Positions 11,291 through 23,191 of a stretch of DNA of 64,000 nucleotides are shown here, piece by piece. The translations under genes were made by a program, and so were the position numbers. The stretch comes from Otis tarda (taxonomy: Eukaryota > Chordata > Aves > Otidiformes > Otididae): NCBI GenBank assembly GCA_026413225.1, contig CM048552.1:25409001-25473000 (forward strand). The letters run 5' to 3'. Each line of letters opens with the position of its first letter. The first letter of the stretch is position 1. A model generated the notes under the pieces. It had not been told where the DNA came from. It saw only the letters and a program-made list of their open reading frames with translations, and ran no database searches.

Positions 11291-14200
11291 AACACATGAG
11301 AGAAATGAAACTATGGAAACTTAGGAGAGTGCTATGCATTCATATATTTCTTTTCATTTTTCAATGTTTTGTGATAAGAACCATTTATTGCAATTTTACA
11401 CTTTGTGTCAAGTGGTAAAAGAATGTTCAGAGAAATCATTCCTTTCGAATCTAGGACAAGGAACTTTGTAAAAATAAGAAAAATAAAATCATTACATTGC
11501 TCTGTCTCTTCTAATCATTTTTTGTGGAGCTTCTGAATAGAGATTTCCTTCTCTTCTGACTGAATTAACTCTAGAGTTAAAGTAAAGTTATTTGTATCTT
11601 GCTGGTTTCTCCTTCATTTTGTATCTTTCATAAACAATATCTAATAAGATTTAGTCTAAAATTCCAGAGCTTGAGTCAATAGTTTCACCATTTATCTGCA
11701 CATGGTCACCATCTGACATGACAGGTTTTGTCCAGTTGATCTCTTCCCAGAAGTGTTATGTTTTTGTATGTATAATTTTGTATATAAAAATATTTGAATA
11801 GCATGTAGGCTTCTTCTTGGATGGTTTTCCCAAGAAATCATTGCTAGCAGGATTTTGTGGAACCTTTCAGTTTTAAGCAGTTGAAGATGCTTCCTCTTTC
11901 TACTGTGCTGCTTATTCACTCTCAGTCCCACGTATTCTGTGTTGTAATGATAGCAGGTGCAAGGTCTTCTTTCACTGTTTTTTATTGGCAATTGGACCAA
12001 TATGCTTTAGTCTTAGATCTGTTCCAACACTGTCCAACAGCCGGAGCAAGGAGCCTGAGATCCTTTATGGTGTAGATCTTTAGGGCAGTGTGTTACATCA
12101 GAAGTTATATTCCATCAGTCTACCAGCATCTTATATAAATTCTCTCTCATGTTTGATACAGCATCTAAAGTCTTAACAAGAGTCTTTTGATTTTGTAGCT
12201 TGTCTCATTTTTCTGTCAGTTCTCTATAATGGGAAAGGTGAGAGTGGATCTGTAATACTTGAAAACGTGATTTTATTCAGAAGCCATTTGTTATCAGTCA
12301 CCATTTCCCCAGAATAATGGAATGACAAAATACACCTTTTAGGATTGATATGCTGTGTGAATTTGGGCTTCTAAATGAGAAGCAGTGTTCTCTCAAAACT
12401 GGAAAAACTAGTTGATCCTTGGATATTTATATCCTTTTTCTTCAAGTGAATGTAATCTTCCCCTTTTCTGAGGCTTGTTGGGCAATGCTGAGAATAGAAC
12501 TTTTTCACTAGGTCTTTCAGTTTTATGTACTGCCTTCTGCCAAGCATCTTGCATCATCCAGTTCATCCTTCATTTTTGGAAGCTGATCATCTCCAAGGTT
12601 TATGGAGCAGAGAGGAAGGTAAACCTTCTTTAATTTAATCTGTATGCTTCTTTTTAAGTGGTTCCCTTATGAGCATCATACCCCCAAGCCTCTGATGTGA
12701 GGCCTCTCTAAGTAGTTAAGTTTAGGGTTTTTTAATTAATGTTGTTTGATTAGTGACAGAGCTTTCTGTGTATTACTGTTATAAATAGCCACAAGAAAGT
12801 TATCAGTGGAGTTCTCTTGAGTTCAAAACTAGAAGCAAAGTTCTTCACCATGTTGCAGGTACCAAGTGAAGCTATGTTGACCTCACCTTTGTTTTAAGGA
12901 AGGATACTGTCCTGTGTTGAAAAGTGCTAATAACTATAATAATGTTATAATAAAATGTGTCCTCACTACATATTAACAGAGGCAGATTTTTCAGTATATC
13001 AAAACAAATCTGCTTCTGAAAAGCCTTAGAGAATTTGTCAATAAAAAATTAATCACAATTCACAGATTATTAAGAAATACTGGAACAAAGTTCTGCATAT
13101 TTAAGGTGCTACTTGCCATCTTAGGCAATGAAGGAACAGCTAATGCTATTACATACTCTCACCTTCCCTAAATATTATACATTGTTTTGTCATTAATTTC
13201 AAGTGATTAATGCCCATACATACTCTTACACTTTGGGAAAAATGATATTATATTAATACATGCTTAGCTTTTCAGCAGAAGGTCATGAATTAATCCCACC
13301 TAAAATATAACTGCATAAAAGATCTTTAAAATTAACCTGATTCATCATCTTAATCTGTTTTAGTGGCCTTCAGAATTGGTCTTTTTCGTTCACTTGTGAA
13401 AGAGGCTATGACCTGCAAGCAGATGTAGGATCAGCCTGAGAAATGCATACAGCAGAAGGCTCTATTGTGCCTTTTTTTTTTGCCAGAATGTTTGAAGAAT
13501 AGTTAATATAAACAACAAAATGCTCAGTCTTCAAGTGCCTGCTGGTTAAAGCTATGTTTAAATGCCATGTGATAATTTGCTCTCTTAATTTTCTGTTAAT
13601 AAAAAGATGTGTGCTTTGCCTGCTTCTAAGCTGATAATGTAAATTATTGTTTTCCTTAGATTCGTCTAACGTAAACCATGGACTCTGCAAAAGCCTTAAT
13701 TAACACAGTTGTGTTTTAAAGGAAAATTTGGATGTTAAAGTCCTTGGATATTAAAGTCCTATAAATAATAAAATCAAAATTCTGAACAATTTAATCTTCA
13801 GTTTCCTAAGAAACAAGAAGTCAAACTTTTTTTTGTGCTAATTTGAAAATTGTCATCGTTCTTTCATTTTATTGTGCCTCCTGCTGGATTTAAAAACAAG
13901 TGCTCTTGCAAAGCACTAAAGTCTTCTAAAACAATTTGTTTCTAGGAGCCAAGATGACATTTAAGTTTTGTTTTTGTTTTTCCTACAAAAAAAAAGCCCT
14001 TGAAATGTACTTTATTATATAAATGTCTTGAAGTAAGACCTTAGGTGGAGCATTGTTCTTGTGTTTTGTTTTTCATCATAATTTCTCATCTCTCTGGTAG
14101 ATTCTTTTGGTAAGCCTTTCTGTTCTCATCTATGTGTGCGTGTGCATGTTAAAATGTCAATCTGTGTATTCCTCACCTCATAATCTTTTTATTTTTTTTC

Positions 14201-17200
14201 ATGACAGACCAAAGTAGTCACCTGTTTTTAATGAGGAAAGCTGATTGAAAAGACTTAAAACATTTTTTAAATATGCAAAAGGCACTAGTATCAATGGTGT
14301 TCCAGATGAAAAAAGAAAAGTCAGTCATGATCAGTTAGTATTTCACAAGGCTGTCTCACCAAAGCAGTCTTGCTTAAGGTAACAGGTCGCTCTCTGAGAG
14401 ACCACTAGGAGAAGCTGTTTCCAAAGTTCAGGGCTGGAAACAATCTACAGTCAACCCAATGTCCATCGTATCTAATTCCCATTGGAACTGGAATACCATT
14501 TTTATCTCATATGCCATAGCTATTCACAAGAATCTTAATCCTACAATGCATCAAGTGACCTCTGCAAATTTTAAGGCCTCTAGGCATCAAAATACTCCAA
14601 GCCTTAAAGGATTATATCAAGTGAGGAAAAACCGTCCATTCCCAGAGGAAAACCTAAATCCACCATCTAATCAGTCAACTTCCCTAGAGTAACTGCCATC
14701 ATGACAATGCAACCTTGCAAGGTTGTCACAGTACAAGTTTCTCTAAAAATTATGCTCAACTTCTACTTTTGGTGCCATTATTTAAGTAATGGTCAAACAA
14801 ATACTTCCCACTTGAATTTACTAGCTCTAGTTCATGAGGTATTTTTTCCAAATCTCTTTTGATATTTAAGTCTGAGTGAATTAAGCTATTTGAGATGTGA
14901 GCAGAGACAACATTACATCTGAGCCAGTGAGACTGTGATCTAAGCAGACAAGACAGGCCAATCCAAATCCAATTGACAGAGTTCTCAAAAAATGGAAAAC
15001 TAATATAAGTGAGGGAGAGAAGGCTACTCAGGTTTTGAGTGTTCACTGTTTCACCTAGTTCTCTAATCCCAAAAGCGGTTGTGAAAAATAAGGAGGAAAA
15101 GAATGTGAAGGAAAGGAAAATTCACTCTCCCTTTACCTTCTTGAGAAGATAATGTAAAAATGAAAACTCTTCTTAAGACAGTCCATTACTTTTCTTGGCT
15201 GAGTTCTTGAAAGAGAGGTCGCAGGCTGCAATAAGAAAGCTGAATACTGGTTTTGAAGTGAAAAATCAGGTCCAAACCACTATCTGTAATACTTGTGATA
15301 GCAGGAAAGGCACATTTGTTGTTCTGCTTAGTTGCAAAATAGTTCTTCAATAGTTTATGGATATGTAAACCTCTGAAAACTAAATGACTGTTTGATTTTC
15401 TTGGCAGGCACAGTAATTTGTAAATAAACATAACCGGCTCAAAACAGTGCAATTTTATTTTATTCTGTCTTTAAATCAATTAAAGAAAAATATCTAGAAG
15501 ATAAAATGAGTGGGAATTTTGAAACTATTTATCTGTTTTCTCTGTCTCAGCTCATCTCAGAGTCAGCTTCTTTTTTCCTGTGGATTCTTTTTTCTCAGGA
15601 GTAGATAGATATTCCCAAGAGCAGCAAAAAAATGATCACCAGCACAATATGTGTCTCAGAACTGTGTTGCAAAAATGTGGTTTTGTGTTCCGCTTGTTGC
15701 AATAAGGCAAACAGGAAGAAACAAAATAATGATACAGAGTTCGTGCTGTTTTCTAAAAGCATGTTTTCAAGATATGCGTTTTTCAGTGCTATAGATGGTA
15801 CATTTTTCTAACACCTTTTGTGTACTCTTTCTTTTTCTTCTGGGACAATTGCTTCTATGCAAACATCCACTGAAAATATATTTCAACAGTTCTGAAAATT
15901 TTAGGTATTGTCAGCAAGGTTCTTTATGACAACAAACTCAGTGAAGTGACAGGTCCCCAATATGTAGCGATCCCAGCCTTAGTGCAGGTTGACAGATATG
16001 ACATCCTACTGGCTCACCTTTTTCACTTACTGTTATCTGGACCCCTAGGTCTTTTCTGTCATATATATGACATGTCGCAGCAAGGTTTAATATGACAGAA
16101 CTATTTGCTTTATCACTCCAGAGCACGATCTCTCCTGACAATGAAATCAAACAGTGCAATTTACTTAAATTCGAGTCCGTTCCATCTGTCAGAAGGCTGA
16201 GGTAAAGTATACTGGCATCCATCAAAAGAGAGAATATAAGTTATTTGCTCTTTCACATCAAATTTATGCAGTAGTATATTGATGTGCCTGGTTACTCATA
16301 TCTCCACCATATCTGATTTTTATTGTTGTCTTCACACTAATTTAAGGAGTTCAGGCATTCTTTCCACCTTGACTTCACAGATCACAAATATAAGTGATTT
16401 AAAGGGTGAGAGAATTGTTTATGTCATAACCTTTGTTTATGTCATTATCCCTCCTAGATTTAAGTATAGTGCAGGAAGTTAAAGTAACAATTTAGCAAAA
16501 AGATGTTCACAGAATCCTAGAATTATTTTTAGAACATTTATAGAATGTTATCTTTCTTCATGTCATTTTAGTACAATTTTCTCAGTTCTAGAAACATTGA
16601 GAAACCGTTTTGGAGGCTCTGGAGAAGGTACAGGGCAGATCTGCACTTAGTGTCAGCGTTGTAAAGTCAGGTGGGAAGCAGTAGCTGGTTTGTTACCCTG
16701 GAGCTGGAAGTTAAGTGAGTAACAGGAAGGTTTCAGGTACTTCTTTTTAAAGTATACTGTATGTGAGGAAGTTGTGACTGCACGGCAAAAATACCATTTG
16801 GGAAATGTGTATTTTAATTTCTTTAGTTTAGTCATTATTTTAATATAAATACATTAATAACACCCTTAGGCTAAGACTTTAGACTAAGTATGTGCTTAAC
16901 ATTCTTAATACAAGGCTTAAATTTGGGACTTAAATTTGATGTTTAAAAAAAACCACTGCTTTTGTTTTTAGAAGACTATTTTTTGTTGCATCCTTTATGC
17001 TATATTTATATGGAAGTGTTTTTTTACGTGCTGCTATTTGTCCGTATGGGATAGGGGATGAAAAATCTGTGTTCACTCTACATAGGGAAATTCCTAGGTG
17101 TTGCCTGCTCTGGCTTTTCACACTGTAGTTTGCCTCCCACCTTTATTTTAAAGTCACTTTCAGCTATATTGTGCCTCTGGGAAAATACCTGGAAGATTCA

Positions 17201-17392
17201 AGGAGTGGAAATTCAGCAAGATACGAGTAGGCCCCGCTATTGTGCCAAGAGTACTAATTTTCTTGAGAAAGAATATTATGTATCTTTGGGAATTATTTGG
17301 GAGAAATATATGCTGCCTTGTGTTCATATTGGGATCAGGTGAAAACTTAGGACTTGAATTTAAAAGTTCAGCTCAAAAGTTGAGTTGTTTGT

Positions 17393-17424
17393 CTGGTTGC
17401 ACTGTTCTTTAACAGTGCAACCAG
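17393..17424. repeat. perfect 14-bp stem with 4-nt loop
   Basis: The left arm CTGGTTGCACTGTT (17393-17406) pairs exactly with 17411-17424 across the loop CTTT. A partial direct copy (CACTGGTTGTCTGTTCTTTAAC) follows at about 17427-17448. The structure lies about 180 bp upstream of the 17606 exon in the transcribed strand, so it could form in the pre-mRNA. Confidence 0.85.
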
Positions 17425-17605
17425 TTGCACTGGTTGTCTGTTCTTTAACTATATTCAGAAGTTACTGTTTTTCCTTCAAGGCAGTGGGGAAGAGGAAAGG
17501 AGAGTTACCACACATGTTAACTGAAAGCTTTAAAAATAAAGATCACTGTTCAAAGAGGTATCAGAATGAGAGATATCAACAATTATTAAATATTTAATAT
17601 TACAG

Positions 17606-17707
17606 GCCAGATGGAATTGGAACAGTATCTGTTGAAGAAAAAGAAAAGTTTGAGGAAATTAAGGACAGACTTTCCTCCCTTTTAGAAAACCAGATAAGCC
17701 ATTTCAG
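17606..17707 (+). CDS. CADPS2: CADPS2 exon PDGIGT...ISHF(R) (102 nt)
   Basis: After one base that completes the split arginine, the exon reads [20 protein letters not shown], then [13 protein letters not shown], and ends with AG of another split arginine. The acceptor is TTACAG and the donor is AG|GTGAGT. The phase is 2-in and 2-out, consistent on both sides. SVEEKE and [10 protein letters not shown] are CADPS2-like. CADPS, as I remember it, has a V-L-L-E-N-Q-I-T variant here. The charged helix is part of the cytosolic MUN-type region. Confidence 0.95.
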
Positions 17708-18409
17708 GTGAGTGTATAATTTATTCAGTGAATACTAATTTTTTAGTATGGAATAATTTTCTCATCTTGTTCAATTTTGGTCTTGAATGAATGAAGTGAA
17801 AATAAAATAGTCTACCTGCAAACAAATTTTGACTGCATTAAATATGAAATAATTTATTTACACATGTGACTGCTTAAATTTATTTGTGTGTCATGTGAGT
17901 TGTATTTTTCTATGGTAGAAAAGACTGTGCAAGAATATAGACCTGGTTTTTGTTGATATTTTTAAACTTTAAGCTTTCTCTATCTCTAACTAAGAAAACT
18001 GTCTGAATGAAAATGACTGAACCATAGCAATTTCTGGATTAGTACTGATAAGAAAAATCATATAAGTAGAGAACATCTTGGTAGATGGCAGCTAAAACTT
18101 TTCTAGATGTCTAATGTAATTTTCCTGGTTTCGTGTTATACTTTTCTTTCCTAAATCAACTAAGGTCCATCATCCTCAATAAAGGATGTAGAAGATGTTT
18201 AGGGAAGATGCTTAGGGAAGGAGTAGAAGAAACAAAGCAAACTTGGGGTGATACTTCCTTCTATTTTCTAGCAATTGATGGTTTATGACTCTTAGCCTAA
18301 AAATGGCATGTAGACCACCAAATCTGTTAGCTTATCACACTAAGCCAACGTATCTGCCATTTTTCTGCCAATCTAATCTTTAAAAATGTGTTTACAGAAA
18401 TTTTCTGTC

Positions 18410-18570
18410 TCTGTATCACTTTATGACAACCAGTTCCACAGTTTAAATAGTGCTGTGTGAAACAGCTTTCTTTTGTTTGGCAAGGTTGGCTATTAGACTG
18501 TTGGATGCCCTTCTGGTTTGATGAGGTAAATGTCTAGTATTCGCTGTTTTCTGTCATGTTGAAAAATAGG
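18410..18570 (-). mobile_element. ancient CR1-type 3' fragment
   Basis: The plus strand reads ACCAGTTCCACAGTTTAAAT, then GTGCTGTGTGAAACAGC and TTTCTTTTGTTTGGCAAGG. This is the antisense of the CR1-type block between the RT domain and the 3' end as found in amniote genomes. The copy is short and heavily diverged, and only the order of the words supports the call. Confidence 0.55.
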
Positions 18571-18878
18571 TCAGTGGGGATTTTTTGACCATAGAGGACT
18601 TCAGTCCTCACTTCAGACTTTATCTCTGTATTAAACTAAAGAGAGCTGGGATTCTCCTTGGAGGGTAATCCTTTTGGGGGAAAAAAAATTATACTCCATT
18701 CCTTTATTTCCTTTAAAGATTCTTCCCTAACAGATTTTCTGGTTCCTGTCTTCCATGGAATTAAATGCTCTTTCCAGAGAAGTAATACAGAGCAGCATAG
18801 GACAGTGTACTGACAAAGAACTTTGTCTGCAGGGGGAAGGAAAACTTGTTTCTGTGATGATCTTGTCATCCTTGCTAC

Positions 18879-18905
18879 AAAAAAAAAAAAAAAAAAAAAA
18901 AAAAA
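18879..18905 (+). repeat. poly(A) tract, 27 nt
   Basis: An uninterrupted run of 27 A bases is followed by GAGTATTGG. No retroposed gene or SINE body is recognisable just upstream and no target-site duplication is evident, so it may be a simple mononucleotide expansion. Confidence 0.9.
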
Positions 18906-20129
18906 GAGTATTGGAGGTGGGGTAAGAACTCAGGCCTGTGATTGGCATACTTATGATCATATCCTGTCAAATTTATGATAGAAACACGATCACTGTAATC
19001 TCCAATGAATTTAAGTACTTTTCCTCACACACAGTGGTGAGGTCAGTGAGAGCAGCTGTGACACAAAAAACATTGAAGCAGCAGAAGTCTTCTGAATACG
19101 TACAGAGAGAGGGAGATGGGGGAACAAGAAGAGAGGCTGGACATCTTCAAAATAATTCTGTTCACCTTCAGGCCTTCATGTGCATTAGACTACTTGCAAA
19201 ATGTATAATAATGTCTAAATAATTATTTAAGTTGGAACAAATAAAGGTAAAACCCATCATGTCTGCTTACCTACACACTAGAGTATGTTGATGAGCTTGG
19301 GCTATATCAGTGACCATAGGATCTTTCTGCCTCAGTCTTGTTGGGTTCTGAGGGCATCCGAACAGCATTAGAAACTCCTCCTTGAGAGAAATTAAATGTG
19401 TCATTCAAAGATGAAAGATGTCTCCATCCTTCAGAGGACTCTAAGATTTGCCTTTAAATCCTATTTAATCAAAATAGACAAACAGTGCTCTGCCAGGTGA
19501 AGAGCAAATATTATCTCTTACTCTCAACAAATGTTAGAAATAAAAAAAATAGGTGGAATGTCTGGATTTAAATTAGGCTACTGGCATAATACAGATAGAA
19601 GAAAGAATCGATAGTGCTCTGGAGTCTGAATTTATAAAGCATATAGAGTTACAAGATAGGACATCCTGATAAAGAACTGGCATTAGACTTTTAAAGAAAA
19701 CCTTGACTCAAGAAATGTATAAAGATCACCTGTATGATTCATTAACAAAGAATAACCTTGGCTGTGAGATTGCTTTCTTAAGAAAATGTGGTGTTAAAAC
19801 CACTCTATATTTCAATCCATCAAAATTGTTGTGATAACTGTGAAATGCTGAGTATTTTGAAGAATACGTTAAGCAGCAAAGATTGATGCAAAGCATGCTC
19901 CGAGTTTCTCTACTTTGGCTTTACTGTCCCTGAATGCCCTGTGCTCCTTGTCACCGGGCAGTCCCACCATCTCCCAGGCTGGCTCCCTGCTTCCGCTGTT
20001 CTTTCCACTGTCAGTTTGAGCATCCGTGCTGTTTATGTGTGCCCTGGAATATTTTACAAACTTTCATGTCCTCCTTGTTTGGATAGGTTTTACAGATTTT
20101 AAATGCCAGATTCTCTACAATAACCTCTT

Positions 20130-21060
20130 TATTTTCCTCATGAATTCACAGTTTTTATTTGGTTTTTTGATGACTTTTTAAAAAAAAATTGTAGCATGCA
20201 TTTGACTTGGACTCCTAGGTTTTGTGTTTTCCCTCAGGCTGCTTTTAGGTTTCTTGCTTTTTTGGTTGCTCCTTTAAGGTTTTGGCTTTTGTTTTTCAAG
20301 TTCTTAATTTTTTCATTCTTGAAATTAAATATACGTGTACTGGTTGTACAGGTACTGAATTTTTTTGGCCTGTTCTCTTTTGCTACATTATTAAATTTAT
20401 GATTATTAGTTTTATGATCACTACTACAGAGTACCTGTCCTACTCTGCACTTCGCAAACTATTTCCTGTTCACATTTGAGACCAAATCCAGAATAGCATC
20501 TTTTCTTGTGGGTCCTAAATTAGCTGTCTGAGGAAGCAATTCAATACTGTGTCCCAAAATATCATTGTATCACATCCTAGTGAGACATTGATCAGCTGTA
20601 CACATGTATAATCTCTTACTATTATTATCTGTCATCAATTTGCAACTCCTCTGATCTCACTTAACATTTCCTAATCACTCTCATCATCCTAATTAGGGTG
20701 ATAGTGATACAGACTTTCAAGGATTTTTTTTTTCTATAATACATTGGAACTTTGCTAAGCTTTACCTTCGCTCCATTGCCTAGCATTGCATGGACTGGTC
20801 AGCTATCATTGCGGACTGTTTAACTGAAGAGTATATTTCTCTTCCTGCCTTTTCTGAGATGCACTGAACAATTGCTATGTCCACCTGGGTCTGGAAAAGA
20901 TGCTCTCCCATGCCTGTCAGCTAACTTGCAGTTTCCAGTTGTAATACTCCCCTATGGCCTTTTTAGTTGTAACTTTCGTTGCTATCAGCCTGGCTCCATT
21001 ATGATGAAGATGCAGTCGGCCTGTCCTGTGCTGGTGACACTCATTAAAGTATTTTTGTGA
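20130..21060 (-). mobile_element. degenerate CR1-type LINE, endonuclease region
   Basis: On the plus strand the order of words matches the antisense of a CR1-type endonuclease domain. GTAGCATGCATTTGACTTGG is near 20192, TTTTATGATCACTACTACAG near 20409, and CTTTTCTTGTGGGTCCTAAA near 20500. These are followed by GAGGAAGCAATTCAATAC near 20530 and by CATTTCCTAATCACTCTCAT near 20666, which continues into the ATCCTAATTAGGG stretch. The frame is broken throughout. With the RT-type fossil in the previous intron it shows repeated old CR1 insertions in the same antisense orientation. Confidence 0.65.
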
Positions 21061-23127
21061 GTTCTTCAGGTACTTAAGCCTTTCCTTTCTGTCATCTTAC
21101 CTACTCAGTGAGACTTCAGATCTCTGCCTACCTCTCAGGCATCAAATGTGGAAGAACCACATTTTCCAGAGAAAGCTGCCGTGAGGGTCTTGGACTTTAA
21201 CCTCTTGCCTGCCTCTGTGAATTTTGTCTCTGGAGTGTTCCTCCTGCACTTCTGTATGTTGCTGGAACTAATGTAGACCATGAGTGCTGCTCCTTCTCTG
21301 TTGTCCGCTAGGTAACATCTCCTGATGTCCACTGTCTTTGTACCTCACAACTAACTTACTGCTTGGTCTTCTTGGATGTCACAGACCCAATTGTCCATAT
21401 GTCTAATAATTGAATGAACTACTGTCACCATCTGTGTCTCCCTATCCTTAAAGATCCCCTCAGCTGTGGGAGCATCCTTGCCACAGCTGAATGATGTAAA
21501 ATTGGCTGCCATGGGGGTTTTATCCAAGAGACTGAATTTCTCCTTGCCAGCGAGATGCTGCTTCTCTGCCTCCCCAGCAGCAAGGAGGCTGTAACACTGG
21601 AGATGGGACTGCTCAGAGTGTCCTTTTAGGCTTCTACTGTGAACATTTCCCTTTCTTTAAGCTACTTATCTCAAGAAAACAACTCTTCTCTGTTGGAAGG
21701 TCCTTGCACCAATTGCACACATAAGCTTGCTGCCCATGTTGTATTCATATATACTGTCTCTGCAATAAACTGAGTAACCCCTGTTTTACTGTGGGACTTC
21801 CGTCTGCATCATGAACTTAAAACTGGTTGGGTTTTGGAAGCTTCTCCTGTTATTTACATTGCAGAAGATACCTGGAAGGAAGTCTTTGATCTGCAATATT
21901 AAGTATAATCAAGAAATGAGCGACATTTATTCAAAAACTACCACTACAGGTTGACAGGAATAAACAGTGGGAAAGAGGAGTCAAAGATTGTGGAAATATA
22001 CAGCAAAAGGAGGAGGAGACAAGACACCTAAAGATGTGTTCTGTTTTAAGAACAGAACAGGCTTAACTCCTAAGGATTATTAAATCTGCTTTGCTAATTT
22101 GTTAACCTGTCCTCAAAAATTGTTAGCACTACAGAAACAAAATGAGGCAAAGCAAATACTAGAGTTCTCACTGCAGGAAATCCTTTTTTGACCTCGTTTT
22201 CAAGGCTTTATTTTGTCTCATTAAATGTATATCTAAAATTCACTGGTCTGAATCCTTTTATCATTAGAAAAGATTTTACTCTTGGAAGACATTAAAATAT
22301 GAGGCTACCATTCTCAGTGAGTAATAATAACAAAAAAATAATCTCAGCAAAGTAAAAAATCCTTTTTCCAATTGGGGATATCCAGCAAGATTTTATAGAC
22401 AGGATTAAGGGAGGTTACAGTTGCCTGAGCATTGTAGTCTCATTGAGCTGATATATTGGATCATTCAGTAGACAAAAATGGAAAACAAAGCTATGAATGG
22501 GATCGCTTCTTAATTTATATCATTTTAGAAGTATCAAGACAGAAGTGGGTATTGTTTAAGTTGTAGCTAATAACATTTAAGATAACATAAAATGCTTTTC
22601 CAAGTTGTAATATAGTCTGAAAACTTATGGAATATATGCAGGCATTTTTATTCCCACATATCTCTAGAAATTTAAATATCTGACATTTTTTCCTTATCTT
22701 CATCCAAGATTAAAACAAGATATAATATACAGAGTGCTGCTTCAACAGCTCCAGTAGCTGTCATCGCTACGTGACAAATAGTACCTCTCTCCAGGAAGAT
22801 GACAATTAAGCTAATCAGAAACCATTAAATATCCTTCAGAGCTGACAAAGTGGAAGTGGTGCTTTTTGCCTTTTGTATTTTTTTCCGTATTGAGGCCTGA
22901 GCTACTGGTGGGCTTATGCTGCTGTACTATGTATATGCTCCGGGACAGACTACTAAAGAGGCCTTCTGCCTCATTAGTACTTCGTGTATGGGATTCTTGC
23001 ACTAACATCATTTAATGCAAGTTGTGTACAGTTACATCTCAAAGTAAATTCTTAACTTAGGTATTATAATTCTGATCATTTCATTTTCCACTTTTTTCTT
23101 TCTTTCTTTTTTTTTTAACTTTTTAAG

Positions 23128-23191
23128 ATACTGTTTCCCTTTTGGACGCCCTGAAGGAGCTTTAAAAGCCACACTTTCATTGCTTGAAAGG
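23128..23191 (+). CDS. CADPS2: CADPS2 exon [21 protein letters not shown] (64 nt)
   Basis: One base completes the arginine split from 17707, then the exon reads [19 protein letters not shown] and E-R. It ends in phase 0. The acceptor is TTTTTAAG at 23120-23127 after a long pyrimidine tract, and the donor is AGG|GTAAGT, a strong site. The motif [14 protein letters not shown] is nearly invariant in CAPS proteins. An antisense open frame covers the exon at 23032-23277 and is a shadow. Confidence 0.96.

Larger units (their letters stand above)
5608..17605 (+). other. intron, 12 kb
   Basis: This large AT-rich intron contains a minus-strand CR1 tail at about 6318-6680, a long degenerate minus-strand CR1 reverse-transcriptase fossil at about 9890-11290, and a perfect hairpin at 17393-17424 close to the next acceptor. 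The interval 14360-14720 reads as non-repetitive, but I could not assign it. I found no exon or RNA gene between these features. Confidence 0.7.
17708..23127 (+). other. intron, 5.4 kb
   Basis: The intron holds two minus-strand CR1-type fossils (about 18410-18570 and 20130-21060) and an A27 tract at 18879-18905. The 21100-22500 part carries no recognised feature. The acceptor region before 23128 has a long CT/T tract. Confidence 0.7.

Noticed and set aside
16501-16550. Possible antisense CR1 end (ACAGAATCCTAGAAT)
   Set aside because: Only a dozen bases resemble the CR1 terminus and no following GGTTGGAA-type block is present.
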